A stretch of DNA of 61,176 bases. It comes from Deltaproteobacteria bacterium. Its GTDB lineage: Bacteria; Desulfobacterota; Binatia; Binatales; Binataceae. The notes under the pieces were generated by a model. That model was not told the DNA's origin. It saw nothing but the letters and a program-made list of their open reading frames with translations, and made no database searches. Location: contig JAFAHS010000039.1 in NCBI GenBank assembly GCA_019237115.1, forward strand, positions 1 through 61,176. Reading direction: 5' to 3'. The first letter of the stretch is position 1, and each line of letters starts with the position of its first letter. Made by a program: the position numbers and the translations under genes. Below, piece by piece: positions 51,643-60,070 of this stretch.

Positions 51643-52198
51643 GACACATGCTCCTTCGTCGTGGGACGACCAAGCCGTGACACGGCAGCATCACGTTGAT
51701 CGACCTGGAATGCCCCCCCAGAAATCTATTCAGGAGTCGCAGGAACAGGACACCGATGGGCGCGAGAACTGATACAGGAAATCGCGGAACGGCGTCAACC
51801 TCAGAAGGACACCGATGCTAACCACTAGTGTTATCACGGCTCAGCCCTGGTCGCTAAACACGCACGTGGAATCTGCTTAGAAGTCGAATCGCGTTATTGA
51901 CGGTGTTCAGCAAGGGTCACGCGGCGAAGCCGACCGAGCGATTCGTATTTTGGTCAAGGCCATGACCAGCGAATCTCAACTGGCATCTGATAAATCCGGA
52001 CAAGGGATCTCGATGACGCGCAAGATTCACGTGAGCGCCCGAGGCCGGCAAGCGCGCGATGGGCGGTGTCATGTCATGGAGCCGCGAAATGAGGGGTTAA
52101 GTTGTGCTGGGATGCGGGCTAAGTCCTCGTCGGCGAACTGATCGGCCCTCCCTCCCGCGTCGCGCCGGCGAGCTGGCGGCAGAAGGGAGAAATTCGGG
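51643..52198. other. Intergenic region, no gene
   Basis: About 555 bp between the broken transglycosylase-like gene and the deacetylase stop. A plus-strand frame at 51950-52141 is not protein-like. No RNA or repeat was seen. CACGTGGAATCTGC near 51865 and other short matches do not resolve into a promoter. Confidence 0.4.
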
Positions 52199-53065
52199 TT
52201 AAGCCGCGAAATCTGCGGAACTTCCGCTGGAACTGATCATCTTTGCTCCCAGGCGCTGAAGAATTCTGCTCTTTAAGGCAAACGCAGCGGGGAGCCATCG
52301 ATAGGCACCCATCAGCTTGAGATGAAATTCGAGCGGCCAGTCCGTGGGTTCAACTGCTACTCGGCCCGTTACAAACTCATCGGGCGCCCTGAAAGCCAGT
52401 GTCGGATCACAGGTAAATACTCGCTGGTAGCCCGCCTCGGCACACCATTGGAGCGCTTCGGAATTGTAGGAGCCGAACGGAAAGCAAAACAGTGTGATGT
52501 CGCGCCCCAGGATTTGCTCAAACGTGCGCCGCGAACGTTGCAGTTCATCGCGGCCTTGATTCTCGTCGACTGCGGACATCCGGGTGTGGCTGGCAGTATG
52601 AGACCCGATCGCAATCAAGTCAGACGCCATGCGCCGCAATTCTTCGGATGTCATCAAGCGCTCACTAGGATCGGACTTCAGCCTTTGGCCGAGAAAATCG
52701 GATACTACGAATACGGTCGCGGGAATCCCAAGGCGCTCCAGTTCGGGGGCGGCGTTCTCGAAAGTGCTGAGATAGCCATCGTCGAAGGTCACCGCCGCTA
52801 CACGTGTCCCCGGCGCCAACCACGCGCGGTGGTCAGCGCGCACCGGCTGGACGTACCTCCTGAGGTGCTGCATCTGGCGGACAAACCGATCACAATGCGC
52901 TTGCGTAACGTGATGGTAGTAGAGCACTACGCCCGAAGAGGGAGGGGTCTTACCCAAAACATACAGGGCCAAGCGCCTGCCCTCCAAGCCGAGGTAGAAG
53001 CAGAAGCTGATCAGCAGCTTGATAGGTCGCTTAAGCATCGCCAAGCCGCCGAATCGCTTTACCAT
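52199..53065 (-). CDS. Polysaccharide deacetylase family protein
   Basis: 288 residues, NodB-type. A membrane-associated N-segment (KLLISFCFYLGLEGRRLALYV) leads to VVLYYHHVT, the catalytic TFDDGYLSTFENA (the Asp pair), SHTASHTRMSA (metal His pair) and FCFPFGSYNSEAL. It removes acetyl groups from GlcNAc or similar residues of a polysaccharide, probably in the periplasm or on a lipid-linked chain. The start is ATG 53065 or 53038 (MLKRPIKLL); the second leaves room for a 40-base leader after the sigma-54-like site at 53089-53103. It is consistent with exopolysaccharide tailoring. Confidence 0.88.
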   Translation of the reverse strand: MVKRFGGLAMLKRPIKLLISFCFYLGLEGRRLALYVLGKTPPSSGVVLYYHHVTQAHCDRFVRQMQHLRRYVQPVRADHRAWLAPGTRVAAVTFDDGYLSTFENAAPELERLGIPATVFVVSDFLGQRLKSDPSERLMTSEELRRMASDLIAIGSHTASHTRMSAVDENQGRDELQRSRRTFEQILGRDITLFCFPFGSYNSEALQWCAEAGYQRVFTCDPTLAFRAPDEFVTGRVAVEPTDWPLEFHLKLMGAYRWLPAAFALKSRILQRLGAKMISSSGSSADFAA

Positions 53066-53088
53066 AAACAGTCATGGTCCCTTTACAA

Positions 53089-53103
53089 GCTAGCGGCGTG
53101 CCT
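53089..53103 (-). promoter_or_regulatory. Sigma-54-like promoter upstream of the deacetylase
   Basis: On the minus strand AGGCAC-GCCGC-TAGC has GG at 53102-53101 and GC at 53090-53089, correct sigma-54 spacing, differing from consensus TGGCAC-N5-TTGC at two positions. Transcription would start near 53078. Confidence 0.45.
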
Positions 53104-53209
53104 GGCTGTTTGGAAATTTTATTCCTACGACCGCGGTCAAAGAGCGCTGTTGCCCGATGCGAAAATTACGCGCTCGCGGGTAATTTCTACAAACCAGCTC
53201 CCGAGATCG

Positions 53210-53532
53210 CGAAGTAATCGTGTGAATGATGGCTTAGGCGATTTAACCTCTGCAATTTTAGCGAGTTATAGCAACCGAATTCGCGTTATATCCCAGATTA
53301 ACGAAGGTCTCGGCCAAGCTCAAAAAATGCCGGTGTGGCCGCGTCCAGCGGCAAATATCTTGCTTTCCTCAATTCAGACGATATGTGGCTATCGGGGGAA
53401 CTCGCAGCTATGTTTGCCGGGCTGGGGCAGAATCCTCAAGCGGGCCGGGCCCATAGACGCAGGCGAACTAACCAAGCGTTGATCGACCAAGCTGGGTTTC
53501 CGGTCTGGCCGGACATGCCTGAGCGAATCTAA
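53210..53532 (+). pseudogene. Family 2 glycosyltransferase remnant
   Basis: Three frame pieces join into a GT2 N-terminal half: REVIV, then VNDGLGDLTSAILASYSNRI with VISQINEGLGQAQ, then NAGVAASSGKYLAFLNSDDM. The order (nucleotide-binding VNDG, then N-x-G, then the DxD-like NSDD metal site) is diagnostic. Frames change near 53227 (GTGTGAATG) and in the A6 run at 53322-53327. The usual opening SVIIPTYN and the whole acceptor half are missing, so this is a truncated remnant between the deacetylase and the FemAB-like gene. Confidence 0.7.
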
Positions 53533-53596
53533 GGGTGAGTCAGGTGACGGGAGTTCAGCGCGATCGGTTTGTCCTCAGCCGGGAGGCTCAAGCGCC

Positions 53597-54385
53597 ATGG
53601 TGATAGTCGACCGCAAGCTCGGTCGCGTCCTGCCTTACCGTGTTGTCTTTTTCCCGACTGCGGAGGAGGTTCGCGGGACGATCGCAGGTTTGACCCTGGG
53701 CTCGATGGCGCGGCTGATCTCTTTTGGCGGACCCGACTCGCCAATCACGCGGAAAATCTTGATGCACGAGGTCACGGCGACCAGCTGCGTGGACTTAAGT
53801 CAAGACCGAGAGAAATTGTTCCACTCGATGCATGCCAGCACCCGAAACAAGATTGGCAAGGCCGAGCGACTTGGGTCGCGCGTGATGATACGGCGCAACC
53901 ATGAATCAGCGGTCGATGAGTTTCTGGAAATCTACGCCGGCACTGCTGCGGTGAAAGCCGACAAAGTGCTTCCGGTTAGTCGCCCAGTGCTCGAGCGGTA
54001 CGCGCGCTGCTCGGATATCTTCGTCGCGTATCTCGACGGCAAGTGCGTCTGCGGTCATGTGAACTTGCGCGATGAACAGCGGGGGCGCGAGCGTTTACTT
54101 TTTTCGGCGAGCCGGCGCTTTGAGGACAAAGAGATGGCCCGCCTGGCCGGAATCCTCAACTGCTACCTCCACTGGCATGAGATGCTGATGTACAAGGAAC
54201 AGGGCTTTCGCGTGTATGACCTCGGCGGTATCGCCCTCGGCGAGAACCCGGACGCTGTGGGAATCGATCGGTTCAAAGCGGGGTTCGGCGGGCGCACGGT
54301 TGTCGAGCATAGTTATCTGTGCGCCGGAAGCCCTCTACTGGGGCGCACACTCTTGCGGATTTTTGGCACCCGTCACAATCGCTGA
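53597..54385 (+). CDS. FemAB/GNAT-like acyl- or aminoacyl-transferase of polysaccharide clusters
   Basis: 262 residues. TATSCVDLSQDREKLFHSMH then STRNKIGKAERLGSRVMI is the FemAB/BioF2-like GNAT opening; DIFVAYLDGKCVCGHVNL and YKEQGFRVYDLGGIALGEN complete the fold. The ribosome site GGGAGG precedes ATG 53597 by 10 bases. Members in exopolysaccharide/PEP-CTERM loci add an amino acid or acyl group to a sugar or sugar-lipid. The acceptor is unknown. It is followed by a methyltransferase 45 bp away, so the plus-strand genes from here to 57087 are likely one transcript. Confidence 0.78.
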   Translation: MVIVDRKLGRVLPYRVVFFPTAEEVRGTIAGLTLGSMARLISFGGPDSPITRKILMHEVTATSCVDLSQDREKLFHSMHASTRNKIGKAERLGSRVMIRRNHESAVDEFLEIYAGTAAVKADKVLPVSRPVLERYARCSDIFVAYLDGKCVCGHVNLRDEQRGRERLLFSASRRFEDKEMARLAGILNCYLHWHEMLMYKEQGFRVYDLGGIALGENPDAVGIDRFKAGFGGRTVVEHSYLCAGSPLLGRTLLRIFGTRHNR

Positions 54386-54430
54386 AGGCTTGCTTTCCGC
54401 CTGACGAGCTCTCAACGGAAAGAATTCATT

Positions 54431-55252
54431 ATGTCGGGTGCGGATGTAATCGATAGTTTTAATCGCGCGGCTTATTCGCGCCGGAAAACGGTCAGGTCTT
54501 ACTCAGAGTTGCCGATCGGGCTATTTGAAGCAGAGCGAGTTATTCTCGAGCGTCTGAGGCCTGAGCTCGAAGGCCGCAAGCTGCTGGATATTGGTGTTGG
54601 CGGAGGACGAACCACCCCGGCAATTCTGAGCATCAGCTCTGACTATACCGCGATTGATTACTCTGCAGGCATGGCGGAGCGAGTCAGAAATCGCTGGCCG
54701 GAGATCGAAGTATACTGGCTGGACGTGCGGAAGATGAAACCGTTTGCTACCGACACGTTTGACTTCGCATTGTTCTCGTTTAACGGTCTCGATCTGATGA
54801 ACCATCGTGATCGCCTCCAGGCGATGAACGAAATCCATCGTGTGCTAAAGCCGGGCGGGATATTTGTTTTCTCATCGCATAACCGCGACGGAGACGCTGC
54901 CAAACCCGCCTGGCGACGGCGTAACGTTCGTCTTTCAGTTCAATTTTCAAAAGAATGTATCAAAACGATATTATGGTCTCCGCGCCATCTTTGGCGCCGG
55001 CGCTTCGAGGCGCATGAAGAAGAATACGCAATACTCAACGACTGTTCCCTTCACTACTCAGCGCTCACGTACTACATCAGCTTAGGCGCTCAGAAGAATC
55101 AGCTGGAATCGGTTGGCTACACGGCTGTCGAAGCATTCGACGCGAACGGCACACGAGTGGAGGATGATAGTACCTCACTATGGATCCATTACTTGGCTCG
55201 GAAACCTGGCGCGACTGGGGCTGAGAAGCCGCCATCTGGGCCATACGCCTAA
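54431..55252 (+). CDS. Class I SAM-dependent methyltransferase
   Basis: 273 residues. Motif I is LLDIGVGGGRTTPAIL; TAIDYSAGMAERV is motif II region with the acidic ribose-binding residue at its start; motif IV region FDFALFSFNGLDLMNHR; and VLKPGGIFVFSSHN is the standard post-motif strand. The substrate cannot be read; position in a polysaccharide region suggests sugar or lipid-carrier O-methylation. No signal peptide. Confidence 0.85.
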   Translation: MSGADVIDSFNRAAYSRRKTVRSYSELPIGLFEAERVILERLRPELEGRKLLDIGVGGGRTTPAILSISSDYTAIDYSAGMAERVRNRWPEIEVYWLDVRKMKPFATDTFDFALFSFNGLDLMNHRDRLQAMNEIHRVLKPGGIFVFSSHNRDGDAAKPAWRRRNVRLSVQFSKECIKTILWSPRHLWRRRFEAHEEEYAILNDCSLHYSALTYYISLGAQKNQLESVGYTAVEAFDANGTRVEDDSTSLWIHYLARKPGATGAEKPPSGPYA

Positions 55253-55348
55253 ATCTGAGAGAGTTCTGGTGCTCGGAGGTTCCCAACGGCGCCGCCTGGA
55301 AATCGACCCGCAACTCATGGGCAACTGAAAGCACGAGAATAAAGGGCG

Positions 55349-56173
55349 ATGTCTACCTTTCCTAGCGGTAAAGCTCGAAGCGCCAGGTCTCATTCCTTTG
55401 AAACAACATGGAAAGGGGGTTTCCGGAGGCTGGGCTCAGAGCTCGCCAGTCCAAAACGCTGCATGGCTCAGACGCAAGGTCAGATCGCAACTCAGATCGC
55501 AACTGAGCGAAAAGCCGGCCGCTTGTATCGCGCTCGGCGCCGCGAGGCCGGCCCGCCGCCGGTTAAAGTAAACCTAGGCAGCGGAATGTTTGTAGCGCGT
55601 GGCTGGATCAACCTCGACGCCAGTCTGAAGGTCTTGCTGAAGGGTTGGCCGCCCGTCGCTCGGCGCGCGGTCTCTCCATTGCTGGTCAACAGCGATCTCA
55701 AGTGCGAGGAGTTTGTCACGCTCCTGCGCAAAGAGCGTTTCGTGCACCACGACCTCAGGCATGGCCCTCCGTTTCCCGATGCCTCGGTGGACTCTCTTTA
55801 CATCTCCCACGCGCTGCACCACCCTTGGCGCGCAGAGGCGACAAAGTTGTCGGGTGAAGCCATTCGCACGCTCAAACGCGGCGCTACTATTCGAATCGTG
55901 GTCCCCGACTTCGAGTACACCATGTCCCTGTACCAGCAGGGCAAACGCGAACGAGCGTTGTCTTGTTTCTTCTACGAGTCGCCCCGCAGCGAACTGTTCA
56001 GCCGCCGCTACCAATACGAGTTCTTGCTGCTTCGTGACGTGCTGGAGGTAACGGGATTCCGTGATGTTCGCCGCTGCGCCCACCAAGAAGGGTGTGCTCC
56101 GGGCCTGGCTTGCCTGGATCGGATGCCCGAAGAGGCATTGTTCTTTGAGGCCCGGCGGCCTGCCTGTTCGTGA
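55349..56173 (+). CDS. SAM methyltransferase-fold protein (predicted glycan-associated type)
   Basis: 274 residues. A basic N-tail is followed by PVKVNLGSGMFVARGWINLDA, the opening of a methyltransferase subgroup found next to glycosyltransferases; DASVDSLYISHALHHPWRAE stands for the usual HxLEH motif of type-11 enzymes; LKRGATIRIVVPDFEYT follows. LNLGSG in place of DxGxGxG is normal for this subgroup. Cytoplasmic. It overlaps the next gene by GTGA. It may methylate a sugar nucleotide or lipid-linked glycan. Confidence 0.75.
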   Translation: MSTFPSGKARSARSHSFETTWKGGFRRLGSELASPKRCMAQTQGQIATQIATERKAGRLYRARRREAGPPPVKVNLGSGMFVARGWINLDASLKVLLKGWPPVARRAVSPLLVNSDLKCEEFVTLLRKERFVHHDLRHGPPFPDASVDSLYISHALHHPWRAEATKLSGEAIRTLKRGATIRIVVPDFEYTMSLYQQGKRERALSCFFYESPRSELFSRRYQYEFLLLRDVLEVTGFRDVRRCAHQEGCAPGLACLDRMPEEALFFEARRPACS

Positions 56174-57087
56174 CGCCTATGGCCAAAGATCCAACAGCGC
56201 TCTATGAGCAGGGCGCATCCGCGAACAGTGAAGTCTTTGTCATTCCAAGGCGCACCTGGATCGAGCGATACGCAGAACGCGCAACCGAGCCTCTTCATCT
56301 CAATCTGCTGGCATTATTTTTCCAGGTCTTCGGAACCTTTAGCTCCAAAGTCGGCTTCGATTTGGTGAGGCCGCGAAAGTACGCTTTTGCGACCTTGGAA
56401 GCGGCGAGGAACGCGCGTGACCAGGGAAAGCGGAAGGTGACCATCATCGAATTCGGGGTCGCTGCCGGCGGCGGACTTCTTGGCATGTGCGCTCTGGCTC
56501 GGAGCGTGGCCGAGGTCACCGGTGTCGAGTTCGAGGTGGTGGGATTTGACACTGGCGTCGGAATGCCGTCCCCGGTGGACTTTCGCGACCATCCGGATCT
56601 GTACCAGGCAGGTGATTTTCCGATGGATCAGCAAGCGCTTCGCAAGAAACTTCCCGCCAATGCTCGGCTGCTCATCGGCGAACTTGAATATACCGTTCCC
56701 AACTTTCTTGCCGAGCTGAATCCGGAGGCGCCCATCGGGTTTGCGGCTCTTGACGTTGACTACTATTCATCGGCAGTCAACGCACTGCGAATCTTCGCGG
56801 ATCCGAACCCGTCGAAATATTTGCCGCTCCCGATCCTCTATCTTGACGACATAGTGCTACCCAGCCACAGTCGCTTCTCCGGAGAGCTTCTGGCGGTGGA
56901 GGAGTTCAACGCGACCCACGAGTACCGCAAAATTGACCAGCATCGATTCCTGCGCTCGCAGCGCATCTTCAAGCAGGCCAGGTGGATCGATCAGATGTTT
57001 CTGCTTCACGTATTCGATCATCCGGTGATGAGAACTGCCGGAAGCCGGCCTCGCAAGATGTATTCACCGGTAGACGTGCGCTCTTGA
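56170..57087 (+). CDS. Hypothetical protein with TylF/MycF-like methyltransferase fold
   Basis: 305 residues. TIIEFGVAAGGGLLGMCALA (glycine-rich loop), EFEVVGFDTGVGMPSP, and FAALDVDYYSSAVNALRIF (metal-type Asp pair) match the plan of TylF/MycF macrocin O-methyltransferases, but the C-terminal third (DDIVLPSHSRFSGELLAVEE) is longer. GTG 56170 overlaps the previous stop; ATG 56179 is an alternative. Third consecutive methyltransferase-fold gene. A function in surface glycan decoration is inference. Confidence 0.6.
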   Translation: MTPMAKDPTALYEQGASANSEVFVIPRRTWIERYAERATEPLHLNLLALFFQVFGTFSSKVGFDLVRPRKYAFATLEAARNARDQGKRKVTIIEFGVAAGGGLLGMCALARSVAEVTGVEFEVVGFDTGVGMPSPVDFRDHPDLYQAGDFPMDQQALRKKLPANARLLIGELEYTVPNFLAELNPEAPIGFAALDVDYYSSAVNALRIFADPNPSKYLPLPILYLDDIVLPSHSRFSGELLAVEEFNATHEYRKIDQHRFLRSQRIFKQARWIDQMFLLHVFDHPVMRTAGSRPRKMYSPVDVRS

Positions 57088-57169
57088 CCGTAGTTTATTG
57101 GCGCAACCATCTGAATCGTCGACCAGCCCACCCCCGACCACCGGCGCGCCCGCTTGTACTATCGTGGAT

Positions 57170-58015
57170 TCAGTGGGCCAGCTGCCGCCAAGGTTGTGTA
57201 GTCAGATAGCCCTGAGTCTCGGAAATGTAGCTGCGCGCCGGTGGGTTGTACCATCCACCGGAGTAATGCATGCCAATACATCCCCATAGGATCCGGTTCA
57301 AATCGCCGGAAGCGAGGTCTGCTGCGTAGGTATTTGGTTGCTGCGCAGCGCTTGCGAAATAGCCGGAGTAATCGCCATTCATACACGCTCGCTGGTCGGC
57401 ATAGCGATAGTCGGCATTGAAGGCGGTCGAGTCCTTGATCATGGGCCAGGTACCCCACGCGTAATAAACTTTGGTCTGGAGGATTCCCCACGACTGGTAG
57501 CAGCAGTTCTCGCAACCAAAATTCCACAGGGCTCTGAAATTCCCCTGGATACACTCTTGCTGGGTGAGCCGTTTGTCCCCCCCGCCATCTCCGGGATTGG
57601 GCCCCCCCTGGCGCCATTTGCTTTCGGTCCACGCCTGCGCGCGGACCACGTCTTCGTCGATTCCCCATTTGCACGCTGCCCAGCGAAGGATCATGTCGGT
57701 GGAACCTCGGTACTTGCCGGTCACCCCGAAGAAATCACGGGCGGGCGGTCCGGACCAAACCGGATGATGATAAAACTCCAGGAGTTCAGACGAGGAGGGT
57801 ACGGTCTGGTTAAACGGCGCGTTGTCGGGACGGACTTCCGGTGTCTGCGGAATCATCGCCACGCATTGACGGTCGGAGGGTGGAGGATCCTGCGAAGGCA
57901 GGGTACTGAAATGTACCGGACCTGAGGCGAGCGACAAAGGCACGTACAGCAGTCTCAGGATGCTCACGAAGGCAAACGCAACCGGCAGGCGTTTCGAACT
58001 GGCGAGTTGTGGCAT
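57170..58015 (-). CDS. Exported lysozyme/transglycosylase-like protein
   Basis: 281 residues. A signal peptide (LPVAFAFVSILRLLYVPLSLASG) and Pro-rich linker lead to a helical domain with GIDEDVVRAQAWTESKWRQG, where Glu-Ser is placed as in lytic transglycosylases, then a Cys-rich stretch (NFGCENCCYQSWGILQTKVYY) and RYADQRACMNGD, probably disulfide-held. It may cut peptidoglycan or an exopolysaccharide in the periplasm. The family is not one I can name; the catalytic assignment rests on the ES motif only. A deleted paralogue with an added Ig-like domain is at 50715-51642. A possible sigma-54 site lies about 45-60 bp upstream. Confidence 0.6.
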   Translation of the reverse strand: MPQLASSKRLPVAFAFVSILRLLYVPLSLASGPVHFSTLPSQDPPPSDRQCVAMIPQTPEVRPDNAPFNQTVPSSSELLEFYHHPVWSGPPARDFFGVTGKYRGSTDMILRWAACKWGIDEDVVRAQAWTESKWRQGGPNPGDGGGDKRLTQQECIQGNFRALWNFGCENCCYQSWGILQTKVYYAWGTWPMIKDSTAFNADYRYADQRACMNGDYSGYFASAAQQPNTYAADLASGDLNRILWGCIGMHYSGGWYNPPARSYISETQGYLTTQPWRQLAH

Positions 58016-58057
58016 CGGGGTTTAGCTCGTAAAGGCGATCTCACCGAAGGTCGTGAT

Positions 58058-58074
58058 GTGCGCGGCTTCCGCCA
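58058..58074 (-). promoter_or_regulatory. Weak sigma-54-like site upstream of the transglycosylase-like gene
   Basis: On the minus strand TGGCGG-AAGCC-GCGC has GG (58073-58072) and GC (58061-58060) 10 bp apart, with TGGC and GCA conserved. Third site of this type in the surface region, but the weakest; high local GC makes chance likely. Confidence 0.25.
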
Positions 58075-58114
58075 GAGACTCCCGCCGGTGTGCGCACGCG
58101 GTTAGCTCCATGAA

Positions 58115-60022
58115 TCAACCATCCTGGAGGGCCGTCCGGGTTGGCGATTTCTGCGCCGGATGAGACGAACTGGTAGCCGCACACCGCACCTTGATGAAGT
58201 CGCAGCTGATTGGCGTTGAGGCATCCAGGACCATTCCTGCACCGCCACCGCCCGCCACACCTCCGGCTTTTCCGGGTTTAAAACCCAGAGACTCAAGAAC
58301 TCCGCGCGCGGGAATATTCCGCTCGGTTTTCGAATAATTTATCCACAGCGAGCCCGCGCCACCGCGGTTGTGATGAATGAACAGATGGCTGAAGAACGCC
58401 TGCTCGATGCCTTTTCGCTGTACCCGGCACGAGAGCATGAAGTCGAAAATCTGTAGAGCGTACGGACTCGGTCGTACGATTGCGAACCCGATGGTCCCGT
58501 AGGCGCCATATTTATCGCGGCACCTGAGCACATATTTTTCCAGCTCCGGATCGGCGATTATTTCCTCCAACTCACGAGCCGAATATTTGCGTCCCGAGAA
58601 ATTCAACTGGTTGGTGCGTTGCACGAGCTCCGCGACTCGCTCGCGATCGGTCTCGGAATACCCGCTCAGCTCAAGCGTGATCTCGCATGAGGCAAGAAAA
58701 CTCAGATAGTCGGAGGCAAAATTCTCTGCCGCCCTTTCGCGGACGATCTGCTCTTGGTAGTAGCGCCGACGCAGCCTAGACTCGTCCGTGCCGTCGCCTC
58801 GAAATCGGGGATCGTTTATCAGCGCAAGAGCATTCTCGGCACTGACCCGAACCACCCCAGGCAGCGTAGAGGCGACCTCGTCGAGTTCGAACGGGTTGTC
58901 GTCGACGAACGCCAGCGTATCGAGACCGATACTCAGCTGCTTGGCGATCGCGCTGATGTTGCGACTTTTCGGAGCCCAATCGATCTGCGGATAAAGAAAG
59001 TAGTCCGCGATTCCCAGGCGGGTCAGCTCCCTCCACGCGGATTGATGGTCGTTGTTGCTGGCGATGCTCAGCAGAATTCCGCGCTCATCGAGATATTTGA
59101 GGAGTTGCGGGATACCGGCCCCCAGTTTCACTTGGTCGCCCTCGATCAAAACGCCATCCCACAGCGTATTGTCGAGGTCCCAGACCACGCACTTGATCTG
59201 CCCTGTGTGCTGCGGCGCGGGGTGACGCCTGTACTTCACGAAGTCGGCGCAAAGAAAGACCAGGCGCGCATTGCTGTCCGCCTCGGGCACCAACGTGATG
59301 CTGAAGGGAACACGGGGAACCAGGAATCGATCGAGAGAGTCAACCTCGAATCCATTGCGCGAGTACCCGGGCGCGAGGGTTAGCGTGTGGATTACCGGAG
59401 GAATGGCACCAGCGCTCGGTGAATGGAGACCCTTTCCCAGCGAAGGTTCCTTGCACTCGCTGAAAATCAGTTGGAGGCGAGCCTCTTGCGCCATGGGGTT
59501 GTAAATTTCTAGCAGGAACTCGTCGGGCGCGATGCGCTCCGAAGCTCGGCGGTCCAGGGCGCGGACGAGTCGCTCGGAAAGCTCATAGGTGAGCGCGGCC
59601 CAATTGTGGTTGCCGTTTAAACGGTAGGCCGTTTTGCCGATCAGGTCGGTAAGGCTGGCGAGCCGTTCCAGCCTTCGCTCCCATCGCATGGCGGTGCGCA
59701 GCGGATAGATGGCGGTGCTGCCGAAGGCTTCCAGCTTCGCCCACTTCTTGAAGGAAATTTCTACCCCGTAACCGCGGATCGATTTGAACGCCTCGTTCTT
59801 CAGACAACCGAACTGGAAGCGGCGGCAGCGCAGGTCGGCACGCGGCTGATAAAGATTACAGGTCGAGTAGCAGGCCGGCACCGCGCACTCGATGCAGTGC
59901 TCTCCCCACAGCAGAAGCGCCACTCCCTCCACATCTGCAACCGGCTCGAACGAGACCGCCGGCCGCGCCGGGGACTCCTTGTGAAGGTCGGAATTGAAGT
60001 CACATTTGTCGAGCTCGAACAT
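58115..60022 (-). CDS. FkbH-like HAD phosphatase-fold protein with N-terminal Cys cluster
   Basis: About 635 residues. The middle is the FkbH/HAD-IIIC module: CVVWDLDNTLWDGVLIEGD (catalytic DxD), LSIASNNDHQ, and AFVDDNPFE; it is followed by a GNAT-like C-domain (RTNQLNFSGRKYS, FDFMLSCRVQRKGIEQAF). FkbH proteins load glyceryl units onto acyl carriers or act in surface polysaccharide synthesis. The N-terminal 100 residues carry HCIECAVPACYSTC plus two later Cys (LRCRRFQFGC), a six-Cys cluster suggesting a metal or Fe-S site. ATG 60022 (MFELDKCDF) is preferred; 60070 is in frame. It is divergent from the NtrC activator. Confidence 0.85.
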   Translation of the reverse strand: MFELDKCDFNSDLHKESPARPAVSFEPVADVEGVALLLWGEHCIECAVPACYSTCNLYQPRADLRCRRFQFGCLKNEAFKSIRGYGVEISFKKWAKLEAFGSTAIYPLRTAMRWERRLERLASLTDLIGKTAYRLNGNHNWAALTYELSERLVRALDRRASERIAPDEFLLEIYNPMAQEARLQLIFSECKEPSLGKGLHSPSAGAIPPVIHTLTLAPGYSRNGFEVDSLDRFLVPRVPFSITLVPEADSNARLVFLCADFVKYRRHPAPQHTGQIKCVVWDLDNTLWDGVLIEGDQVKLGAGIPQLLKYLDERGILLSIASNNDHQSAWRELTRLGIADYFLYPQIDWAPKSRNISAIAKQLSIGLDTLAFVDDNPFELDEVASTLPGVVRVSAENALALINDPRFRGDGTDESRLRRRYYQEQIVRERAAENFASDYLSFLASCEITLELSGYSETDRERVAELVQRTNQLNFSGRKYSARELEEIIADPELEKYVLRCRDKYGAYGTIGFAIVRPSPYALQIFDFMLSCRVQRKGIEQAFFSHLFIHHNRGGAGSLWINYSKTERNIPARGVLESLGFKPGKAGGVAGGGGAGMVLDASTPISCDFIKVRCAATSSSHPAQKSPTRTALQDG

Positions 60023-60070
60023 CGATCCCCGAAACCGGCCCTTGGTTACGCAAGGGACATGCCTGCGCAT

